NCBI GenBank assembly: GCA_030770545.1
Contig: CM061098.1
Span: 16,086,001-16,150,000 of the forward strand
Direction: 5' to 3'
Length of the DNA: 64,000 nucleotides
Source: Macropodus opercularis
Taxonomy: Eukaryota; Chordata; Actinopteri; Anabantiformes; Osphronemidae
Every line of letters starts with the position of its first letter. Within the stretch, counting starts at the first letter, position 1. Position numbers and translations under genes: made by a program. The notes beneath the pieces are model-generated. The model worked only from the letters and a program-made list of their open reading frames with translations. It did not search any database and was not told the origin of the DNA. This document shows, in pieces, positions 1-11,169 of the stretch.

Positions 1-3000
1 ATGCATTTACTTTACATTGAACAAAGTAATAGTCTTTTGGTCTGAAATGCACAGAACAGGCCATTCTAAGCGTTTTCGCACTGTTTCCAGCCTCAGTATT
101 TCTTTAAGCTGCTGGTTCTTAATGCAAGCAATGGCAATGAAGTTTTTGTGCTAGATATTTTTCAAATACATCCCTGAAGGAGGAAAACACCTTTAAATTG
201 CTTTGAAATCACTTTGACCAAAGTAGAAGCCTTTTGGTCTGAAATGCACAGAACAGGCCATTCTAAGCGTTTTCGCACTGTTTCCAGCCTCAGTATTTCT
301 TTAAGCTGCTGGTTCTTAATGCAAGCAATGGCAATAAAGTTTTTGTGCTAGATGTGTTCCAAATACATCCCTGAAGAAGGCAAACACCTTTAAAATGCAT
401 TTACTTTACATTGATCAAAGTAATAGTCTTTTGGTCTGAAATGCACAGAACAGGCCATTCTAAGCGTTTTCGCACTGTTTCCAGCCTCAGTATTTCTTTA
501 AGCTGCTGCATCTTAATGCAAGCAATGGCAATGAAGTTTTTGTGCTAGATATGTTACAAATACATCCCTGAAGGAGGAAAACACCTTTAAATTGCTTTGA
601 AATCACTTTGACCAAAGTAGAGGCCTTTTGGTCTGAAATGCACAGAACAGGCCATTCTAAGCGTTTTCGCACTGTTTCCAGCTTCAGTGTTTCTTTAAGC
701 TGCTGGTTCTTAATGCAAGCAATGGCAATGAAGTTTTTGTGCCAGATATGTTCCAAATACATCCCTGAACAAGGCAAACACCTTTAAAATGCTTTCAAAT
801 CACTTTGACAATAGTAGTAGTCTTTTGGTCTGAAATGCACAGAACAGGCCATTCTAAGCGTCTTTGCACTGTTTCCAAACTCAGTATTTCTTTAAGCTGC
901 TGCATCTTAATGCAAGCAATGGCAATGAAGTTTTTGTGCTAGATATGTTACAAATACATCCCTGAAGAAGGCAAACACCTTTAAAATGCATTTACTTTAC
1001 ATTGAACAAAGTAATAGTCTTTTGGTCTGAAATGCACAGAACAGGCCATTCTAAGCGTTTTCGCACTGTTTCCAGCCTCAGTGTTTCTTTAAGCTGTTGT
1101 ATCTTAATGCAAGCAATGGCAATAAAGTTTTTGTGCTAGATGTGTTCCAAATACATCCCTGAAGGAGGAAAACACCTTTAAATTGCTTTGAAATCACTTT
1201 GACCAAAGTAGAAGCCTTTTGGTCTGAAATGCACAGAACAGGCCATTGTAAGCGTTTTCGCACTGTTTCCAGCCTCAGTATTTCTTTAAGCTGCTGGTTC
1301 TTAATGCAAGCAATGGCAATGAAGTTTTTGTGCCAGATATGTTCCAAATACATCCCTGAAGAAGGCAAACACCTTTAAAATGCATTTACTTTACATTGAA
1401 CAAAGTAATAGTCTTTTGGTCTGAAATGCACAGAACAGGCCATTCTAAGCGTTTTCTCACTGTTTCCAGCCTCAGTGTTTATTTAAGCTGCTGCATCTTA
1501 ATGCAAGCAATGACAATGAAGTTTTTGTGCTAGATTTGTTACAAATACATCCCTGAACAAGGCAAACACCTTTAAAATGCTTTGAAATCACTTTGACAAG
1601 AGTAGTAGTCTGTTGGTCTGAAATGCACAGAACAGGCCATTCTAAGCGTTTTCGCACTGTTTCCAGCCTCAGTGTTTCTTTAAGCTGCTGGTTCTTAATG
1701 CAAGCAATGGCAATGAAGTTTTTGTGCCAGATATGTTCCAAATACATCCCTGAACAAGGCAAACACCTTTAAAATGCTTTGAAATCACTTTGACAAGAGT
1801 AGTAGTCTGTTGGTCTGAAATGCACAGAACAGGCCATTCTAAGCGTTTTCGCACTGTTTTCAGCCTCAGTATTTCTTTAAGCTGCTGCATCTTAATGCAA
1901 GCAATGGCAATGAAGTTTTTGTGCCATATGTGTTCCAAATACATCCCTGAAGAAGGCAAACACCTTTAAAATGCATTTACTTTACATTGAACAAAGTAAT
2001 AGTCTTTTGGTCTGAAATGCACAGAACAGGCCATTCTAAGCGTTTTCGCACTGTTTCCAGCCTCAGTATTTCTTTAAGCTGCTGGTTCTTAATGCAAGCA
2101 ATGGCAATGAAGTTTTTGTGCTAGATATGTTACAAATACATCCCTGAAGAAGGCAAACACCTTTAAAATGCATTTACTTTACATTGAACAAAGTAATAGT
2201 CTTTTGGTCTGAAATGCACAGAACAGGCCATTCTAAGCGTTTTCGCACTGTTTCCAGCCTCAGTATTTCTTTAAGCTGCTGTCTCTGAAAGGAGGCAATG
2301 GCAATAAAGTTTTTGTGCTAGATATGATTCAAATACATCCCTGAAGAAGGCAAACACCTTTAAAATGCATTTACTTTACATTGAACAAAGTAATAGTCAT
2401 TTCGTCTGAAATGCACAGAACAGGCCATTCTAAGCGTTTTCGCACTGTTTCCAGCTTCAGTGTTTCTTTAAACTGCTGGTTCTTAATGCAAGCAATGGCA
2501 ATGAAGTTTTTGTGCTAGATATTTTTCAAATACATCCCTGAAGGAGGAAAACACCTTTAAAATGCTTTGAAATCACTTTGACAAGAGTAGTAGTCTGTTG
2601 GTCTGAAATGCACAGAACAGGCCATTCTAAGCGTTTTCGCACTGTTTCCAGCCTCAGTTTTTCTTTAAGCTGCTGCATCTTAATGCAAGCAATGGTAATG
2701 AAGTTTTTGTGCTAGATAGGTTACAAATACATCCCTGAACAAGGCAAACACATTTAAAATGCGTTGAAATCACTTTGACAAGAGTAGTAGTCTTTTGGTC
2801 TGAAATTTACAGAACAGGCCATTCTAAGCGTTTTCACACTGTTTCCAGCCTCAGTGTTTCTTTAAGCTGTTGCATCTTAATGCAAGCAATGGCAATAAAG
2901 TTTTTGTGCTAGATGTGTTCCAAATACATCCCTGAAGGAGGAAAACACCTTTAAATTGCTTTGAAATCACTTTGACCAAAGTAGAAGCCTTTAGGTCTGA

Positions 3001-4436
3001 AATGCACAGAACAGGCCATTCTAAGCGTTTTCGCACTGTTTTCAACCTCAGTATTTCTTTAAGCTGCTGCATCTTAATGCAAGCAATGGCAATGAAGTTT
3101 TTGTGCCATATGTGTTCAAAATACATCCCTGAAGAAGGCAAACACGTTTAAAATGCATTTACTTTACATTGAACAAAGTAATAGTCTTTTGGTCTGAAAT
3201 GCACAGAACAGGCCATTCTAAGTGTTTTTGCACTGTTTCCAGCCTCAGTATTTCTTTAAGCTACTGCATCTTAATGCAAGCAATGGCAATGAAGTTTTTG
3301 TTCTAGATATGTTACAAATACATCCCTGAAGAAGGCAAACACCTTTAAAATGCTTTGAAATCACTTTGACTAAAGTAGTGTTCTTTTGGTCTGAAATGCA
3401 CAGAACAGGCCATTCTAAGCATTTTCGCACTGTTTTCAGCCTCAGTATTTCTTTAAGCTGCTGCATCTTGATGCAAGCAATGGCAATGAAGTTTTTGTTC
3501 TAGATATGTTACAAATACATCCCTGAATAAGGCAAACACCTTTAAAAAGCATTTACTTTACTTTGAACAAAGTAGTGTTCTTTTGGTCTGAAATGCACAG
3601 AACAGGTCATTCTAAGCATTTTCGCACTGTTTTCAGCCTCAGTATTTCTTTAAGCTGCTGCATCTTAATGCAAGCAATGACAATGAAGTTTTTGTTCTAG
3701 ATATGTTACAAATACATCCCTGAAGAAGGCAAACACCTTTAAAATGCTTTGAAATCACTTTGACCAAAGTAGTGTTCTTTTGGTCTGAAATGCACAGAAC
3801 AGGCCATTCTAAGCGTTTTCGTACTGTTTCCAGCCTCAGTATTTCTTTAAGCTGCTGCATCTTTATGCAAGCAATGGCAATGAAGTTTTTGTGCTAGATA
3901 TGTTCCAAATACATCCCTGAATAAGGCAAACACCTTTAAAAAGCATTTACTTTACTTTGAACAAAGTAGTGTTCTTTTGGTCTGAAATGCACAGAACAGG
4001 CCATTCTAAGCATTTTCGCACTGTTTTCAGCCTCAGTATTTCTTTAAGCTGCTGCATCTTACTGCAAGCAATGGCAATGAAGTTTTTGTTCTAGATATGT
4101 TACAAATACATCCCTGAAGAAGGCAAACACCTTTAAAATGCTTTGAAATCACTTTGACCAAAGTAGTGTTCTTTTGGTCTGAAATGCACAGAACAGGCCA
4201 TTCTAAGCGTTTTCGCACTGTTTCCAGCCTCAGTATTTCTTTAAGCTGCTGGTTCTTAATGCAAGCAATGGCAATGAAGTTTTTGTGCTAGATATTTTTC
4301 AAATACATCCCTGAAGGAGGAAAACACCTTTAAATTGCTTTGAAATCACTTTGACCAAAGTAGAAGCCTTTTGGTCTGAAATGCACAGAACAGGCCATTC
4401 TAAGCGTTTTCGCACTGTTTCCAGCCTCAGTATTTC

Positions 4437-7194
4437 TTTAAGCTGCTGGTTCTTAATGCAAGCAATGGCAATAAAGTTTTTGTGCTAGATGTGTTCCAAA
4501 TACATCCCTGAAGAAGGCAAACACCTTTAAAATGCATTTACTTTACATTGATCAAAGTAATAGTCTTTTGGTCTGAAATGCACAGAACAGGCCATTCTAA
4601 GCGTTTTCGCACTGTTTCCAGCCTCAGTATTTCTTTAAGCTGCTGCATCTTAATGCAAGCAATGGCAATGAAGTTTTTGTGCTAGATATGTTACAAATAC
4701 ATCCCTGAAGGAGGAAAACACCTTTAAATTGCTTTGAAATCACTTTGACCAAAGTAGAGGCCTTTTGGTCTGAAATGCACAGAACAGGCCATTCTAAGCG
4801 TTTTCGCACTGTTTCCAGCTTCAGTGTTTCTTTAAGCTGCTGGTTCTTAATGCAAGCAATGGCAATGAAGTTTTTGTGCCAGATATGTTCCAAATACATC
4901 CCTGAACAAGGCAAACACCTTTAAAATGCTTTCAAATCACTTTGACAATAGTAGTAGTCTTTTGGTCTGAAATGCACAGAACAGGCCATTCTAAGCGTCT
5001 TTGCACTGTTTCCAAACTCAGTATTTCTTTAAGCTGCTGCATCTTAATGCAAGCAATGGCAATGAAGTTTTTGTGCTAGATATGTTACAAATACATCCCT
5101 GAAGAAGGCAAACACCTTTAAAATGCATTTACTTTACATTGAACAAAGTAATAGTCTTTTGGTCTGAAATGCACAGAACAGGCCATTCTAAGCGTTTTCG
5201 CACTGTTTCCAGCCTCAGTGTTTCTTTAAGCTGTTGTATCTTAATGCAAGCAATGGCAATAAAGTTTTTGTGCTAGATGTGTTCCAAATACATCCCTGAA
5301 GGAGGAAAACACCTTTAAATTGCTTTGAAATCACTTTGACCAAAGTAGAAGCCTTTTGGTCTGAAATGCACAGAACAGGCCATTGTAAGCGTTTTCGCAC
5401 TGTTTCCAGCCTCAGTATTTCTTTAAGCTGCTGGTTCTTAATGCAAGCAATGGCAATGAAGTTTTTGTGCCAGATATGTTCCAAATACATCCCTGAAGAA
5501 GGCAAACACCTTTAAAATGCATTTACTTTACATTGAACAAAGTAATAGTCTTTTGGTCTGAAATGCACAGAACAGGCCATTCTAAGCGTTTTCTCACTGT
5601 TTCCAGCCTCAGTGTTTATTTAAGCTGCTGCATCTTAATGCAAGCAATGACAATGAAGTTTTTGTGCTAGATTTGTTACAAATACATCCCTGAACAAGGC
5701 AAACACCTTTAAAATGCTTTGAAATCACTTTGACAAGAGTAGTAGTCTGTTGGTCTGAAATGCACAGAACAGGCCATTCTAAGCGTTTTCGCACTGTTTC
5801 CAGCCTCAGTGTTTCTTTAAGCTGCTGGTTCTTAATGCAAGCAATGGCAATAAAGTTTTTGTGCTAGATGTGTTCCAAATACATCCCTGAAGAAGGCAAA
5901 CACCTTTAAAATGCATTTACTTTACATTGATCAAAGTAATAGTCTTTTGGTCTGAAATGCACAGAACAGGCCATTCTAAGCGTTTTCGCACTGTTTCCAG
6001 CCTCAGTATTTCTTTAAGCTGCTGCATCTTAATGCAAGCAATGGCAATGAAGTTTTTGTGCTAGATATGTTACAAATACATCCCTGAAGGAGGAAAACAC
6101 CTTTAAATTGCTTTGAAATCACTTTGACCAAAGTAGAGGCCTTTTGGTCTGAAATGCACAGAACAGGCCATTCTAAGCGTTTTCGCACTGTTTCCAGCTT
6201 CAGTGTTTCTTTAAGCTGCTGGTTCTTAATGCAAGCAATGGCAATGAAGTTTTTGTGCCAGATATGTTCCAAATACATCCCTGAACAAGGCAAACACCTT
6301 TAAAATGCTTTCAAATCACTTTGACAATAGTAGTAGTCTTTTGGTCTGAAATGCACAGAACAGGCCATTCTAAGCGTCTTTGCACTGTTTCCAAACTCAG
6401 TATTTCTTTAAGCTGCTGCATCTTAATGCAAGCAATGGCAATGAAGTTTTTGTGCTAGATATGTTACAAATACATCCCTGAAGAAGGCAAACACCTTTAA
6501 AATGCATTTACTTTACATTGAACAAAGTAATAGTCTTTTGGTCTGAAATGCACAGAACAGGCCATTCTAAGCGTTTTCGCACTGTTTCCAGCCTCAGTGT
6601 TTCTTTAAGCTGTTGTATCTTAATGCAAGCAATGGCAATAAAGTTTTTGTGCTAGATGTGTTCCAAATACATCCCTGAAGGAGGAAAACACCTTTAAATT
6701 GCTTTGAAATCACTTTGACCAAAGTAGAAGCCTTTTGGTCTGAAATGCACAGAACAGGCCATTGTAAGCGTTTTCGCACTGTTTCCAGCCTCAGTATTTC
6801 TTTAAGCTGCTGGTTCTTAATGCAAGCAATGGCAATGAAGTTTTTGTGCCAGATATGTTCCAAATACATCCCTGAAGAAGGCAAACACCTTTAAAATGCA
6901 TTTACTTTACATTGAACAAAGTAATAGTCTTTTGGTCTGAAATGCACAGAACAGGCCATTCTAAGCGTTTTCTCACTGTTTCCAGCCTCAGTGTTTATTT
7001 AAGCTGCTGCATCTTAATGCAAGCAATGACAATGAAGTTTTTGTGCTAGATTTGTTACAAATACATCCCTGAACAAGGCAAACACCTTTAAAATGCTTTG
7101 AAATCACTTTGACAAGAGTAGTAGTCTGTTGGTCTGAAATGCACAGAACAGGCCATTCTAAGCGTTTTCGCACTGTTTCCAGCCTCAGTGTTTC
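4437..7194 (+). repeat. Two tandem copies of a 1379-bp (7-monomer) higher-order satellite block
   Basis: The stretch 4437-5815 is followed directly by a near-identical copy at 5816-7194. The same block also occurs at about 300-1678. Offsets are 1379 (7 x 197), 4137 (21 x 197) and 5516 bp (28 x 197). Monomer-specific variants, such as the linker with attgatcaaag and the variant ccattgtaagcg, recur in the same order in all three copies. This is the pattern expected from unequal exchange of multi-monomer blocks. Confidence 0.9.
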
Positions 7195-9006
7195 TTTAAG
7201 CTGCTGGTTCTTAATGCAAGCAATGGCAATGAAGTTTTTGTGCCAGATATGTTCCAAATACATCCCTGAACAAGGCAAACACCTTTAAAATGCTTTGAAA
7301 TCACTTTGACAAGAGTAGTAGTCTGTTGGTCTGAAATGCACAGAACAGGCCATTCTAAGCGTTTTCGCACTGTTTTCAGCCTCAGTATTTCTTTAAGCTG
7401 CTGCATCTTAATGCAAGCAATGGCAATGAAGTTTTTGTGCCAGATATGTTCCAAATACATCCCTGAACAAGGCAAACACCTTTAAATTGCTTTGAAATCA
7501 CTTTGACCAAAGTAGAAGCCTTTTGGTCTGAAATGCACAGAACAGGCCATTCTAAGCGTTTTCGCACTGTTTCCAGCCTCAGTATTTCTTTAAGCTGCTG
7601 GTTCTTAATGCAAGCAATGGCAATGAAGTTTTTGTGCTAGATATGTTACAAATACATCCCTGAAGAAGGCAAACACCTTTAAAATGCATTTACTTTACAT
7701 TGAACAAAGTAATAGTCTTTTGGTCTGAAATGCACAGAACAGGCCATTCTAAGCGTTTTCGCACTGTTTCCAGCCTCAGTATTTCTTTAAGCTGCTGTCT
7801 CTGAAAGGAGGCAATGGCAATAAAGTTTTTGTGCTAGATATGATTCAAATACATCCCTGAAGAAGGCAAACACCTTTAAAATGCATTTACTTTACATTGA
7901 ACAAAGTAATAGTCATTTCGTCTGAAATGCACAGAACAGGCCATTCTAAGCGTTTTCGCACTGTTTCCAGCTTCAGTGTTTCTTTAAACTGCTGGTTCTT
8001 AATGCAAGCAATGGCAATGAAGTTTTTGTGCCAGATATGTTCCAAATACATCCCTGAACAAGGCAAACACCTTTAAAATGCTTTGAAATCACTTTGACAA
8101 GAGTAGTAGTCTGTTGGTCTGAAATGCACAGAACAGGCCATTCTAAGCGTTTTCGCACTGTTTCCAGCCTCAGTTTTTCTTTAAGCTGCTGCATCTTAAT
8201 GCAAGCAATGGTAATGAAGTTTTTGTGCTAGATAGGTTACAAATACATCCCTGAACAAGGCAAACACATTTAAAATGCGTTGAAATCACTTTGACAAGAG
8301 TAGTAGTCTTTTGGTCTGAAATTTACAGAACAGGCCATTCTAAGCGTTTCCACACTGTTTCCAGCCTCAGTGTTTCTTTAAGCTGTTGCATCTTAATGCA
8401 AGCAATGGCAATAAAGTTTTTGTGCTAGATGTGTTCCAAATACATCCCTGAAGGAGGAAAACACCTTTAAATTGCTTTGAAATCACTTTGACCAAAGTAG
8501 AAGCCTTTAGGTCTGAAATGCACAGAACAGGCCATTCTAAGCGTTTTCGCACTGTTTTCAACCTCAGTATTTCTTTAAGCTGCTGCATCTTAATGCAAGC
8601 AATGGCAATGAAGTTTTTGTGCCATATGTGTTCAAAATACATCCCTGAAGAAGGCAAACACGTTTAAAATGCATTTACTTTACATTGAACAAAGTAATAG
8701 TCTTTTGGTCTGAAATGCACAGAACAGGCCATTCTAAGTGTTTTTGCACTGTTTCCAGCCTCAGTATTTCTTTAAGCTACTGCATCTTAATGCAAGCAAT
8801 GGCAATGAAGTTTTTGTTCTAGATATGTTACAAATACATCCCTGAAGAAGGCAAACACCTTTAAAATGCTTTGAAATCACTTTGACTAAAGTAGTGTTCT
8901 TTTGGTCTGAAATGCACAGAACAGGCCATTCTAAGCATTTTCGCACTGTTTTCAGCCTCAGTATTTCTTTAAGCTGCTGCATCTTGATGCAAGCAATGGC
9001 AATGAA
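5816..9006 (+). repeat. About 3.2-kb satellite segment duplicated from about 300-3490
   Basis: Rare variants keep their order at a constant 5516-bp offset. Examples are the irregular monomer with gtctctgaaaggagg at 2279 and 7795, the altered agtcatttcgtc at 2396 and 7912, and gaaatttacagaacagg at 2803 and 8319. One monomer near 1900/7416 differs in type between the copies, so they have diverged by local exchange. At about 9006 the best match switches to sequence near 3890-4100 (offset 5122, 26 x 197), a second exchange point. Confidence 0.85.
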
Positions 9007-9561
9007 GTTTTTGTGCTAGATATGTTCCAAATACATCCCTGAATAAGGCAAACACCTTTAAAAAGCATTTACTTTACTTTGAACAAAGTAGTGTTCTTTT
9101 GGTCTGAAATGCACAGAACAGGCCATTCTAAGCATTTTCGCACTGTTTTCAGCCTCAGTATTTCTTTAAGCTGCTGCATCTTACTGCAAGCAATGGCAAT
9201 GAAGTTTTTGTTCTAGATATGTTACAAATACATCCCTGAATAAGGCAAACACCTTTAAAAGAAATTTATTTTACTTTGAACAAAGTAGTGTTCTTTTGGT
9301 CTGAAATGCACTGAACGGGCCATTCTAAGCGTTGTCGCACTGTTTCATGCCTCAGTATTTCTTTAAGCTGCTGCATCTTAATGCAAGCAATGGCAATGAA
9401 GTTTTTGTTCTAGATATGTTACAAATACATCCCTGAAGAAGGCAAACACCTTTAAAATGCTTTGAAATCACTTTGACTAAAGTAGTGTTCTTTTGGTCTG
9501 AAATGCACAGAACAGGCCATTCTTAGGGTTTTCGCGCTGTTTCCAGCCTCAGTATTTCTTT

Positions 9562-9651
9562 AAGCTGCTGCATCTTCTTCAGGGATGTATTTGGATCATA
9601 TCTAGCACAAAAACTTCATTGTCATTGCTTGCATTAAGATGCAGCAGCTTA
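9562..9651. repeat. Satellite inversion breakpoint with short inverted repeat
   Basis: Forward satellite ends in aagctgctgcatctt (9562-9576) and runs straight into cttcagggatgtatttggat, the reverse strand of a different part of the monomer. The reverse complement aagatgcagcagctt follows at about 9636-9650. The two arms are separated by about 60 bp of satellite, and there is no foreign sequence at the breakpoint. Confidence 0.85.
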
Positions 9652-11169
9652 AAGAGATACAGGGGCTGTAAACAGTGCGAAAACGCTTAGAATGGGCTGT
9701 TCTGTGCATTTCAGACCAAAAGAACACTACTGTTGTCAAAGTGATTTCAAACCATTTTAAAGGTGTTTGCCTTCTTCAGGGATGTATTTGTAACATATCT
9801 AGCACAAAAACTTCATTGCCATTGCTTGCATTAAGATGCAGCAGCTTAAAGAAATTCTGAGACTGGAAACAGTGCGAAAACGCTTAGAATGGCCTGTTCT
9901 GTGCATTTCAGACCAAAAGAACACAACTTAGTTCAATGTAAAGTAAATGCATTTTAAAGGTGTTTGTCTTGTTCAGGGATATAATTGTAACATATCTAGC
10001 ACAAAAACTTCATTGCCATTGCTTGCATTAAGATGCAGCAGCTTAAAGAAATACTGAGGCTGGAAACAGTGCGGAAACGCTTAGAATGGCCTGTTCTGTG
10101 CAATTCAGACCAAAAGAACACTACTTTAGTCAAAGTGATTTCAAAGCATTTTAGAGGTGTTTGCCTTCTTCAGGGATGTGTTTGTAACATATCTAGCACA
10201 AAAACTTCATTGCCATTGCTTGCATTAAGATGCAGCAGCTTAAAGAAATACTGAGGCTGAAAACAGCGCGAAAACGCTTAGAATGCCCTGTTCTGTGCAT
10301 TTCAGACCAAAAGAACACTATTTTAGTCAAAGTGATTTCAAAGCATTTTAAAGGTGTTTGCCTTCTTCAGGGATGTATTTGGATCATATTTAGCACAAAA
10401 ACTTCATTGTCATTGCTTGCATTAAGATGCAGTAGCTTAAAGAAATACTGAGGCTGGAAACAGTGCGAAAACGCTTAGAATGGCCTGTTCTGTACATTTC
10501 AGACCAAAAGACTACTACTTTGTTCAAAGTAAAGTAAATGCATTTTAAAGGTGTTTGCCTTGTTCAGGGATGTATTTGTAACATATCTAGCACAAAAACT
10601 TCATTGCCATTGCTTGCATTAAGATGCAGCAGCTTAAAGAAATACTGAGGCTGGAAACAGTGCGAAAACGCTTAGAATGGCCTGTTCTGTGCAATTCAGA
10701 CCAAAAGAACACTACTCTAGTCAAAGTGATTTCAAAGCATTTTAAAGGTGTTTGCCTTCTTCAGGGATGTATTTGTAACATATCTAGCACAAAAACTTTA
10801 TTGCCATTGCTTGCATTAAGATGCAGCAGCTTAAAGAAATACTGAGGCTGGAAACAGTGCGAAAACGCTTAGAATGGCCTGTTCTGTGCATTTCAGACCA
10901 AAAGACTACTACTTTGTTCAAAGTAAAGTAAATGCATTTTAAAGGTGTTTGCCTTGTTCAGGGATGTATTTGTAACATATGTAGCACAAAAACTTCATTG
11001 CCATTGCTTGCATAAAGATGCAGCAGCTTAAAGAATTACTGAGGCTGGAAACAGTGCCACAACGCTTAGAATGGCCTGTTCTGTGCATTTCAGGCCAAAG
11101 GAACACTACTTTGTTCAAAGTAAAATAAATGCATTTTAAAAGGTGTTTGCCTTCTTCAGGGATGTATTT
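9577..11169 (-). repeat. 197-bp satellite, inverted block (about 8 monomers)
   Basis: From about 9577 the same satellite continues as its reverse complement. Anchors now read cttcagggatgtattt, gcattaagatgcagcagc and ctgttctgtgcatttcagac. Anchors recur at 197-bp multiples (for example 10033 and 10230). The block ends at about 11169, within the gggatgtattt part of a monomer, where the tail of an L2 LINE begins. Inverted monomers are somewhat more divergent from one another than those in the forward block. Confidence 0.95.

Larger units (their letters stand above)
1..9576 (+). repeat. 197-bp tandem satellite array, forward block (about 48 monomers)
   Basis: A unit of about 197 bp repeats head to tail across the block. 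Each unit carries recognisable anchors such as ttttggtctgaaatgcacag, gcactgtttccagcctcag and aaatacatccctgaa. Corresponding positions recur at 197 bp or its multiples (for example 1472 and 1669; 3245 and 3639). Monomers fall into subtypes by their linker: one contains gcatttactttacattgaac, another gctttgaaatcactttgac. Short open frames of 61-96 codons recur on the minus strand, but 197 is not a multiple of 3, so each merely reads the same repeat in two frames. I regard them as non-coding. The array starts before the window. Confidence 0.97.

Noticed and set aside
487..9000. Recurrent 61-96-codon open frames on the minus strand (and plus strand at 9675-10845), apparently a conserved protein family
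   Set aside because: They coincide with the 197-bp satellite period; since 197 is not a multiple of 3, each reads the same repeat in two frames. Similarity between them is repeat identity, not protein conservation.
1..11169. CRISPR-like array of repeats and spacers
   Set aside because: The whole 197-bp unit is conserved with no unique spacers, and the rest of the window is vertebrate transposon DNA.
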